Assembly (NCBI GenBank): GCA_009763385.1
Contig: CM019827.1
Location: 97,624,177-97,688,176 of the forward strand
Length of the DNA: 64,000 nt
Origin: Coix lacryma-jobi var. lacryma-jobi
Taxonomy: Eukaryota > Streptophyta > Magnoliopsida > Poales > Poaceae
Reading direction: 5' to 3'
Part shown: positions 31,335-40,483 of the stretch, piece by piece
Layout of the letters: each line of letters opens with the position of its first letter
Position numbering within the stretch: the first letter of the stretch is position 1
Program-made: the position numbers and the translations under genes
The notes under the pieces: model-generated
The model's input: only the letters and a program-made list of their open reading frames with translations
Database searches by the model: none
Told to the model about the DNA's origin: nothing

Positions 31335-32284
31335 TGTTTATGACTAACCGGTGGTATTGAGTTGTGATGTGTTACCTATGTTGGTGTGCGTGTGCAACAT
31401 GTGTTTTTGGTTGTGTTGTTGTGCAGGTGTGGAGCTCAGAGGCAGTGGTCGACGGCGAGGTGAAGGTCAAGTAGAGGTGTGTCGTGCCGACGGACCAGGA
31501 ACAATCAAGGGCAGACACGGGGCTTGGACCGACGCACCGGAGGGCCGGAGGACCAGCTGCAGTAGCTGGCACTTGGCTTCAACGAGCGAGAGCACATGGG
31601 GATGTGTGATGCATCGGCCAAGTCAGGAGGAAGACGATGGCGTCATGGCACTTGACGGGAGGTCGGGCACGGGCTTGCGTGCGGCACAAGTGTCGTCGGC
31701 CAAGTCGAGAAGGAAGGCGAAGGCGTTTGCTCGACGTGGAGGCTGGACATGCATCGGCACCGGTGTCGGTGGTCGGGGTGTGAGAACCACACTCCGTCTT
31801 CGGCGTGGGTTCTGTAATTGAGCCTCAGAAAGCTACTTGACGGTTTCTGAGTTTGGGCCTCAAAACTCGGGGTGGACTGTTTCCAGGTTTGGGCCTCAAA
31901 ACTTGGGCTGGCGGGTTTCTGAGTTTGGGCCACAAAACTCAGGGTGGACGGTTTGCCACTTTGGGCCTCAAAATTGGGCGGAGGTTCCTATGCGGGACGG
32001 TCGACGCGTGGCGGCACCGAGAGGCTTGCATTGCAGTGATGCTATCCGTGAGAAGGCGCGGTGATCGACGGGATGGCATGTGGCGGCATCCTGGAGCTTG
32101 CGTCGAGGTGAAGCGAAGGATGGCAAGGCACATGGCCGTCGGATGCAGAAACTGCCAGAGTTGGACAGTTTTACCCTGAGGGGATATTTGGGGTTAGTGC
32201 TTCATGTTAGGTTGTTTGTGTCTTTCGGACGTGCGCCTATATATATGTGAAGGGGCAGCTAGGGCAGCCATCCTTGGAGGTGTG
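31335..32284 (+). mobile_element. Element G: Copia LTR, left part
   Basis: From about 31400 it matches the A LTR in order (GGTGAAGGTCAAGTAGAG, GTGTCGTGCCGACGGACC), then has hairpin units at 31845-31985 such as CTGAGTTT/AAACTCAG in plus orientation. A TATATATG lies near 32239. E inserted at 32284 with a GTGTG duplication (32280-32284, repeated at 61009-61013). The start coordinate is approximate. Confidence 0.75.
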
Positions 32285-33660
32285 TGTTGACGGTCCTTAT
32301 AGTCAATATTAACCATCAACTATTGCATGAAATGACACTAAATGAATTACAAACCATAGTTGTAGGGTTTGAAACTAACAAGTTCCACGAGTTTTGGTGC
32401 TCTCACTTGTTTTGTAGGACATCAATATTTTACCATATAAAAGTATCTCAAGTGATGAATTGGAGTGCACCATTGCGAAGGGCTTGTCGAGACGATCGAA
32501 ACGGACATATCATTTGCTATATTCAGAGTCCCGGATGAAAAGATATTAATTTCGCAACAAAATCTGCAAAAGAAGGATCTAGAAGACACCACGAGGCGGC
32601 CCGCCACGGGGGCCCACTGGGCCAGACCGATCGGTCCCACCCCATGACCGACCGGTCGGCCACGGAGGCCGTTTCGCCTCCGCCTTCTGGAACCTTCTTC
32701 CACCGCCTCCTAGGATGCATCTCCACCGTCCCTGAAGTCGGTTTGATCCAACAGTGGGCGATAAACGTGACGCGGATCGATGACATGGCGATTCCTTGCC
32801 CCTACTCCACCTCGGGCTATATAAGCAGCCCTAGACCCCCCCCCCCCTCTCCAGGCATCTCCATCTTCATTATTCATCTTCACATCAGAAACTAGGGTTT
32901 CAATTAGAAGTAGAGGTCCCTCTAGATGAATCTCTTCTAGTTCATCTAGAATTAGATCTAATTCTAGTTCTAGTTGTCTAGTTCATCTAGTTTTAATTAG
33001 AGAATGGATTAGAGAGAGGAGAAGGAGAGAGCTGAGGAAGAGCCGGATCTGTCGTATCTTCCTTGACATTGTATTGGTGCAGCATCTAGTTCGTCTTCAA
33101 TTAATCTCTAGGTTCTTCAATTACTACTTCTAAGTATTATATTTAATTTCAGTTCTTACTTTATTTTATTTACTGGATCTTCACTCGTATTGAGTGCTCT
33201 AGTTATCGTACATAATTAGAGTAGTAAGCGTTAGTGTAGACACGGTGTCTAGACTAGGGTTTACCTGAGTTTGCGCCCAATCCTCCGGATAGTTGTGGTA
33301 GCTACAGGGGTGACAACTTTGTAGATTGTTATAATCCACCACGTTAGGGTTGGTGTTTTCATAGAGCTTTTTGGCAGCCTTCTCCCGATTACCCTTTTCC
33401 CAGTCTTTTTCGAGAATCGGAAAGGTACTGTTGCTCCGAAGTAAGTAAAGTATAGTGAGCCTTTAATTAGATAGACCCGCTTGGAAAACCCTTATATCCC
33501 TCTCTAACCGCATTACCATTCTTTTCTTGGACGTTCTTAATTCTTCTAGTACACTTCATGTTCCCCGTGGAAATCGATACCCTGGAATACTCTCGGGTGA
33601 AAGATACATCGATATCCGTGCGCTTGCGGATTTTTCTGTGTGCATTTAAAATACCCAACA
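32285..33660 (+). repeat. Element E, 5' LTR
   Basis: Starts TGTTGACGGTCC and ends ATACCCAACA. The TATA box TATATAAG is at 32818-32825. The region just upstream carries ACCGGTC-type palindromes. The 13-nt hairpin AGACACGGTGTCT is at 33238-33250. The U5 has CGATACCCTGGAATACTC and GTGCGCTTGCGG. Confidence 0.95.
32818..32825 (+). promoter_or_regulatory. TATA box of element E 5' LTR
   Basis: TATATAAG inside the phrase CGGGCTATATAAGCAGCCC, which also occurs in D (23999) and in the E 3' LTR (60170). A good plant TATA box at the expected place in U3. Confidence 0.75.
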
Positions 33661-33667
33661 AGCTTTC

Positions 33668-33685
33668 TGGCGCCGTTGCCGGGGA
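33668..33685 (+). promoter_or_regulatory. Element E primer binding site
   Basis: TGGCGCCGTTGCCGGGGA, unmutated and identical to that of D, seven bases after the LTR end. Confidence 0.93.
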
Positions 33686-33787
33686 ACGGTAGTTGTTCTA
33701 AAATCGAATCAGGATCGTCCGTGTTTCTTTTCTTTTACCACCTTTTTCTTATCACCACCTTTACCTCACCACCACACTTCTTACCAC

Positions 33788-34870
33788 ATGGATTTCACTC
33801 CTATCTTAAAATTCTTTGCTCCAAAGGGTGACTTGTTGGAGCCTCCACCATCATCACACCCCATTCATATAGATGGCTATGAGCTTCGCCCTGCTCTTAT
33901 AGCCATGGTTCAGGAAAAATCCTTCTCTGGATCAGAAGACGAAGATCCATACACCCACCTTAGGGAATTTGAGCAATTGTGTTCTTGTCGGACTATTGTT
34001 GGCATGACACAAGAGACCATAAAATGGAAACTATTCCCGTTCTCCCTTTTGGGAAGAGCGAGAAAATGGTATGATCATTCCGTAAGGGGCACAAATGGAA
34101 ATTGGGATGAACTTTGGGACAACTTTTGTCTTGCTTTCTTCCCTCTTTTTCAAATCACTGATCTTAGAATCGAAGTTCTTACATTTAAACAAAGAGAGAA
34201 GGAGACACTAGAAGAAGCTTGGGCTAGGTTCATAAGCCTTACCAATTTTGGCCCAAATCTTTCCTTACATGACCATGTCCTACACTTTCACTTCTATCAT
34301 GGTCTTAGCAAGGAAGCTGCTCTACTTCTCGATTTAGCTTCTGGAGGATCATTCTCACATAAACTTGTTAGTGAAGGAAGAGACATCCTTGAGAAAATCC
34401 TTGAAAATACTCCTTGCACTAGCACTTTTGACGAATTCCCAGAAGAAGAAGTCGAGCTCGATCCCGACCAACACAAGGAGGAACACACAACCAAATTTGA
34501 AATTCCTTCAAATCCTTCTAATAATTTGGTTGTCACAAAACCTTCTTTAGAGAAAACACCCCACACTTTACAAAATTATATACCCCATCCTTCGGTGTTC
34601 TTCTCTGAATTCAAGGATGATGATATCAAAGACCATGAAAGCTACTTCATAAATACCTTTTTAAATCCATGCTCATATGAGACATCTCCGGATTCAAGTG
34701 GTCTGTCTAACATTGCCACACTCGATATTTTCAACCCCCTCACGCTTTCTGTTTACAAAAACTTCAAAAGGGTGGTTGTCGATGCATATGTTTATCACAA
34801 ATTTTGTAGATCTTGTTGTGCTCTTAAGTTGGTGTTGGAGGGGAAACCACTTCACCAAATCAGATCTTGA
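33788..34870 (+). CDS. gag: Element E Gag, intact ORF of 360 aa
   Basis: ATG at 33788 gives MDFTPILKFFAPKGDLLEPP. The Gag core is at about residues 50-200: DPYTHLREFEQL, WKLFPFSLLGRARKWYD, FKQREKETLEEAWARF and HFYHGLSKEAALLLDLASGG. The tail is acidic and has no zinc knuckle. It is clearly homologous to F Gag (39386) block by block. No stop or frameshift interrupts it, although the LTRs of E are the most diverged compared here. It would assemble particles, perhaps together with Gag of a pol-bearing relative. The ORF ends at 34868-34870 and no pol follows. Confidence 0.9.
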   Translation: MDFTPILKFFAPKGDLLEPPPSSHPIHIDGYELRPALIAMVQEKSFSGSEDEDPYTHLREFEQLCSCRTIVGMTQETIKWKLFPFSLLGRARKWYDHSVRGTNGNWDELWDNFCLAFFPLFQITDLRIEVLTFKQREKETLEEAWARFISLTNFGPNLSLHDHVLHFHFYHGLSKEAALLLDLASGGSFSHKLVSEGRDILEKILENTPCTSTFDEFPEEEVELDPDQHKEEHTTKFEIPSNPSNNLVVTKPSLEKTPHTLQNYIPHPSVFFSEFKDDDIKDHESYFINTFLNPCSYETSPDSSGLSNIATLDIFNPLTLSVYKNFKRVVVDAYVYHKFCRSCCALKLVLEGKPLHQIRS

Positions 34871-37800
34871 AGGTTTTCCAAAGACAAGCTTAGTGTCCTA
34901 AAACAAGCACTTTTCAGATCAGTGTTCACCTTCCTTTTATGCTGCCCTTGTGTAATGAGGATAGAGATATAATTGTTAAAATATTCCTTCGGGTACTCTT
35001 GTCACTAACCTTTCCAGGTCTGGAGCAAAGAGTTCGAAGGAATGATAAACACAAGGTATGTCCAACTGATCATCATGCAACATTGAATTACATTCATCCA
35101 ATCTTGATTTTTGCGAATCTAAGCTTGGGGGATACATTTTGTAAGAACATCTCTTACCATGTTGCTATGTTGGTTGCCCCTACCTTTAATACATGCTCAT
35201 GTGCTATACACTAATCATGTTCTCTCATCACCATTTGAGTAAATCTCTTTAATGCTTTAATGCTACTCTCATTTGCTATAGTTATGTTTAGGTTTGAAGT
35301 ACTTTCATACATCTCTTAAATTAAGCATGGTGCTCAGTTTAGGAGTGATGATCTTGCTTTCAAAGGCTTTTAAATTAAGCATGGTGCTTAGGTGAAAACG
35401 CCTTCCTAAATCAAATTAGACGTGGTGTCTAGGTTGGTTTTTGAGCCGATAGTATGCTATAGTGGATGTTGGATATTATGTTGGACTAACCCCTGCAGGA
35501 AAACTTTCAATACCAATTTGGGAAAGTCCTGAGATGAACTCACTTTGGAGAAGAAGAGACACATGAACTTCAACAACTTGCACAAGGGAGACATAGAAAT
35601 GAGATCCATAGAACAAGACAAAAGATGAGTGCCACAAAACAATACCTACAATCAAAGCACTCACTCCATGGAAATAGATGAACAAGTCTAAGCTGGGCCA
35701 CTAGAAGACAAAGACCATCATTGGGGGCACTCGTCTCTGAACCCTCAGATCAAACAGTACAAACACAAGCAGTGAGAACTTATCATGTCTTCTAACACAA
35801 GAGCTAGTTTGGGGGATGAAGTGGAACGACTTCAACAACACCAAGGTCTACAAATTCAACACATGAACATGTTGTTAAAGAAATTTGGGCATCCACCTTC
35901 CTCACAAGCCAGCTTGGGGGAGACACAATTTTGTTGTCTAGATCTGCTTAAAGGGGAGGACGGAGAAATCCAGCTTCAACACTTTGATCAGTACATGCCA
36001 CTGGACGCTATCCCAATCAAGAAGAAGAATATGATCCACCACTCATTCTTGGAAGATCGTTCTTGAAAACCTTCAATGTTGTCATCTATGTCGGAACTAG
36101 AGAAATCCACTTTTGGATCTTTGACCAAAAGGTTTACTGCCTCTTCAACAATTACACCATTTATGAGCAGCCAAAGAAAACCAAGAGAAGACATTGACTC
36201 AATCGACAAAGGAGGAACCAACTGCCAGGAATTAAGGGGATATCATAAAGGATGAAGCCACTGCACCACAAGAAGTAGAAGATGGAGAGACAGTATCTAA
36301 GCCTACAAATCAAGAAAATAGTTGACAAAGTCTCCATCATCTGGATCTGTTGAGGACAAGACTCAGCTGGCTCACTATGAGATAAGCAAGAGAAGACAAG
36401 CTATTCATGAAGAACATCCAGCCAGACAAGAGAAGCTTCCACAAGGTGGTTCGACACATCACTCTTCAATGATAAAGCAACATTTCAAGGTATGTGACCA
36501 TCACTTCAAAAGCTTCTCTTTGATTCTGGTATGTTCATACATAAAGAACCAAACATGTCTAAGTTGCACCTCACTTGATCCAACCTAATCAACTCAACAT
36601 GTTTAGTTCTTTAATATTTGTTCTTAGCTTTACTCTCTTGAATCTCATTATCTTAACCAATGAGCTAAAATGATATGCATCTAACCTTTGGAAGATGATT
36701 TATCACAATCATGAAAAGATCGACACATTATAGATTATCCTTCCTTGGGTTAAACAATCTGATCTGTTAAATATTTTAAGATGCTACTTTCATGCTCATC
36801 TTTTGATCCTATCACTCATGTTAAGATTGAATAGAACACATAAACAACAAGTTTATCTTGTGCAAGGTGCCTAAGGTTAGAGAGGAATGAACAAAACTTT
36901 TGGTTTTGTTGGTGTTTTTCCACCAACAGAGCCCATGCACTTGATCTCTACATTGTCTTTATGAGCAGGACACACTCTTGAGCAAAACATAGAGGAGTTT
37001 TGTCAACTCCCAAATTATACAGAGTGAAGGTCCTAGATCTATAAGAACATGCACACTAAGCAAGATGCTGCCAGCTTCCACAACTAATGCTTCACTTCAA
37101 ACTGCTGAGCGAACGAAGAACATGGGTGACACCATATCAAGAGGTGTAGTTATCAAGGTCTACATGTCAAGATCAAATAATGCACCTTAGGAATGAACAT
37201 GGTGAGAAGTCCTGTTCAGAGGACTTAAAATATTGAACCCTCGCCGAAAGGTAAAATCGATAGTTATCCATATTTATCTTTTCTGCATTAATTTCTCTTT
37301 TAGCATGTTTACTTTCTATCATTTGCATAATCATTTCTCCATAGCATATTTACTTTTCTGCATTAGCATTGCATAAAAAAAGAAAATAAAAATATGACAC
37401 TGCATCATAAAACCTAAAAGCCCCATGTGAATAATTCTATGGTGTGTACAAACCCGTAGGGATATTCACCGTGGTGGCCTAAAAATAAAAAACGCATTCA
37501 TTTTGTTAGACTATCATTGCATCATAAAAATAAAAATACAAAAATATTGAGAAAGAGATCTTACTGAAACTCTGGACAACTAAAGCTTAAGTGGCCAACC
37601 ACTAACGCTTAATCTATTCCACAAGTTTTGTTGTCTATTTGAGTTTCACAGGATCTGAAAGACCAAGAAAAGCTGACAAGAAAGTGGATCAACAACAATT
37701 AAAGCTCTGATAGAGGAAGTACATTTCCACTGCCAGTTCGCTACATGGCAAGAATGAACGACTACGTCAACATTCAGCTTGGGGGAAAGCACCCCCGTGT

Positions 37801-38010
37801 ATCCAGGTAAGTATGCTTATCCTCTTAAGTTTTCCTTCTATACATAAATGAAAATAAAATATAAAACAAAACAAAAAAAATATGTGGGCACATGAAGGCT
37901 CACCATTAATTAAAAAGAAAAATAAATATGGGCACATGAAGGCTCAACGCTATTAAGGGAACCAGCTTGGGGGAGACGCACCCCGTTATCTTCGTAATCC
38001 AGGTATGTAT
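34871..38010 (+). other. Element E, non-coding interior before F
   Basis: No reverse transcriptase or integrase can be found in any frame. Visible content: three 13-nt hairpins at 35323-35335, 35377-35389 and 35418-35430; five copies of an AGCTTGGGGGA-like purine motif (35122, 35806, 35911, 37776, 37964); a protease remnant at 36030-36197; blocks shared with D at 37220-37475; and two CCAGGTAWGTAT phrases near 37804 and 37999 that look like 5' splice sites. The ORF at 35785-36066 is low complexity and lacks a known domain. Confidence 0.75.
36030..36197 (+). pseudogene. Element E protease remnant
   Basis: The frame reads DPPLILGRSFLKTFNVVI and continues to a TGA at 36195-36197. LILGRSFL is the conserved C-terminal segment of Athila-type aspartic protease (D has LILGRPFL). 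The catalytic aspartate half is not found upstream, so this is a leftover of an ancestral gag-pol. Confidence 0.65.
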
Positions 38011-39308
38011 TGTTGACGGTGCTTAAAGTATCATTTCACCATCAACATTTCACCCAAAACCAAGGTAAAACAACATAAAAAGTAGAAGATTTGGTTTATA
38101 ACTAATCTATTTCCACATGTGCATAGTTTCTTATCTTAATGCAGGAAATGATGGAATTTGGGCCAGACAAGTGTACCAGGAGCAAGGCCAAGCCACTCTG
38201 GCCCATTTGGGCCTGAGTAGGGTGGCAGCCGCCACCTATTCCTGGCGGCCGCCAGGTCACTCGTGCCAAAAGTGGCCCAAGCCATGTCATCGATCCGTGA
38301 GAATCACCTCAAGCTCAAATCTTGGCCATTGCACATTAAGGCGGTTTGATCCAAGGGCTAAGAAGAGTGTCACCTGGATAATGGGCTTTAGACACGTGTC
38401 TAATCCCTAACCGGCCCTCAAACCGACTTGGGAGAGCAAATGAAGACCGTTGGATAAATGGCGGTTGCAACAGACGGCTGAGAGGTGGCGGGCGCCACCC
38501 CCCTAAACCCTAACCGACCTCCCCTCACTCTATAAGTACCCCCCTAGCTTCCTAGCACTATAAATAGGCCCCCTTGAGCTCTCATTCAGAGAGCCTCACA
38601 CCATTCCTCACCAGTTGGTTAGAGTAGCACACTTGCTATGATAGAGAGATTAGAGAGAGTGTGAGTGCCTCACTAGAAGAGGAGCTGGAAAGGAGAAGAG
38701 TAGAAGTCTGGAGAGTTCTGGAGTTGTCGGAGACCTCTGCTTCTCTCTGCTCTGCGCTTCAACTTTGGTAACTTAGTATCTTATTTTATCTTCAAGTATT
38801 TACTTTCAGTACTTGTGTGTTTGTTTCATTGCTTGATATTAGTTTCAAGTGCTCTAGTTCTAGTACAGGGCTAGTAGTAGTAATATATAGATTAAGTGTG
38901 GTACTTAGGCTATATATTGCCAGTGAATACGGCTAGGCCCCCGGATAGCTGTGGTAGCAAGCAGGTGGTGACAGCCCCGTGCGCCTTGAATTCCACCACG
39001 TAGTTGGTCTAGTTTAACAGTAGGGCTCGTTGTGCTAGCGTTCAACCTAAGTCCGTGGTAAAGGCTAGTACGCCCACAATACACTAGTAAAGAACTTAAA
39101 TCACTAGAAGTCTAATAGAATTAGGATCTACCCAAGTAGATAGTGCCCGTTCCCTTCATCTATCCTAGATATCCTTACCCCCCTAGTTTTCTCAAAATCA
39201 CTTCGCGTTCCTCGTGGATTCGATACCCCGGAATACTCTGAGGTGAAAAGCTACAACTGACAGTCGTGCGCTTGCGGTTTCTTCTGCGTGCCACCCAAGG
39301 TGTCAACA
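38011..39308 (+). repeat. Element F, 5' LTR
   Basis: Starts TGTTGACGGTGCTTAA and ends GGTGTCAACA. Two TATA candidates, TATAAGTA at 38531 and TATAAATAG at 38569-38577. The 13-nt hairpin AAGTGTGGTACTT is at 38894-38906. U3 carries the palindrome GGCGGCCGCC, with one copy mutated here to GGCAGCCGCC. Confidence 0.95.
38569..38577 (+). promoter_or_regulatory. TATA box of element F 5' LTR
   Basis: TATAAATAG in GCACTATAAATAGGCCCC; a second candidate TATAAGTA lies 38 bases upstream at 38531. Both recur in the 3' LTR at 57738 and 57776. Confidence 0.75.
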
Positions 39309-39316
39309 AGCTTTTC

Positions 39317-39334
39317 TAGCGCCGTTGCCGGGGA
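39317..39334 (+). promoter_or_regulatory. Element F primer binding site (one mismatch)
   Basis: Reads TAGCGCCGTTGCCGGGGA. The second base is A where D and E have G, a G to A change that would weaken primer pairing near the tRNA 3' end. Confidence 0.88.
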
Positions 39335-39385
39335 ACGGTAGCTGATTTTTGAGAGTAGAGTTAGGATCATCTTTACCCTCTCCGC

Positions 39386-40483
39386 ATGGAGAATCAATCT
39401 ATCTTACAATTCGCAGCTCCTAAGAGTTCGCGATTAGAGCCACATTTATCATCACAACCTATATATGCTGATAGTTACGACTTGCGCCCTGACTTTATTA
39501 ACAAAGTTCAGGAGAACATGTTTACGGGATCAGAAAATCCCTACATACATCTACGTGAGTTTGAGCAAGTCTGTGCATGCTTGAACATTTCGGGCATTTC
39601 ACCTGACACGGTCAAGTGGAAGCTGTTTCCGTTCACTTTGACAGGAGCAGCTAAAACATGGCATGCTCGAACCGTGGGAAGTGCCAGAGGAGACTGGGGA
39701 ACTTTACGGACCAAGTTTATCTTGACGTATTTCCCTGTCCACCGAGTGGTACGACTACGAGTAGAAGTGTTGACCTTTAGACAAAATGATAAGGAGACAT
39801 TAGGGGAGGCTTGGGACCATTTTATTGGTTTAATCAATTCAGGACCCGATTTAGCCATACCCTATCCAGTGCTCCTTCAGCATTTTTATGTCGGTCTAGA
39901 GAAAGAGAGCGCTCTTCACCTTGACCATTCGTCAGGTGGAGCGTTTCTTCATCTTTCTCCACGAGGCAGAAAGGAGGTTCTTGATAGAATTCTCGAGAAT
40001 ACTCCTTATACTGGAGTTTCCGATGAAATCCCTGAGGAAGAAGTCGTAGAAACCCAAGTTTTGACCGTAGAACAACAAGAAGAGCCCGAGTCTAGCTCGT
40101 TGGACTTAGCGGAGCCTATTCCATCCACATCTGGAAGAGAAATTCTTCCGGAATTTCTGGGCGAGATAGAGGATGATGTGTTTGAGGATTACGAAAATGC
40201 TATGAACTACTCCGTTCAAGCTCTCTCATCCGACAAACCACTTTCTGAGTCTTCTGATGGAATCTGTAGCCGAGAGCGTCTTTTGGAACTTTCAGTTGTC
40301 ATGAGTCATGAATGGACAATGGAAGCCGAAGTATCAGAAAACATCCCTCGCATAGATAAAGTACCTAGCGTAATAGATTGTCAAATTAGGGGAGAAAGGG
40401 CCTTTGCCTTTTACGACCCTGTCATGGGAATTAATGTTCTTGCTAGTAATTACGTATCCAGAATATTCCCCGACCTTCAGTGA
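39386..40483 (+). CDS. gag: Element F Gag, 365 aa
   Basis: ATG at 39386 gives MENQSILQFAAPKSSRLEPH. The Gag core at about residues 50-200 has NPYIHLREFEQVC, WKLFPFTLTGAAKTWHA, FRQNDKETLGEAWDHF and LLQHFYVGLEKESALHLD. The tail is acidic, without a CCHC knuckle. It runs into the protease-like region: a TGA at 40481-40483 ends this ORF, but the same frame stays open beyond it, so the stop may be either a lesion or a leaky stop between gag and pol. Confidence 0.88.
   Translation: MENQSILQFAAPKSSRLEPHLSSQPIYADSYDLRPDFINKVQENMFTGSENPYIHLREFEQVCACLNISGISPDTVKWKLFPFTLTGAAKTWHARTVGSARGDWGTLRTKFILTYFPVHRVVRLRVEVLTFRQNDKETLGEAWDHFIGLINSGPDLAIPYPVLLQHFYVGLEKESALHLDHSSGGAFLHLSPRGRKEVLDRILENTPYTGVSDEIPEEEVVETQVLTVEQQEEPESSSLDLAEPIPSTSGREILPEFLGEIEDDVFEDYENAMNYSVQALSSDKPLSESSDGICSRERLLELSVVMSHEWTMEAEVSENIPRIDKVPSVIDCQIRGERAFAFYDPVMGINVLASNYVSRIFPDLQ

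Noticed and set aside
31351..31821. 156-aa ORF in G
   Set aside because: Within Copia LTR sequence homologous to A; the A copy does not keep the frame.
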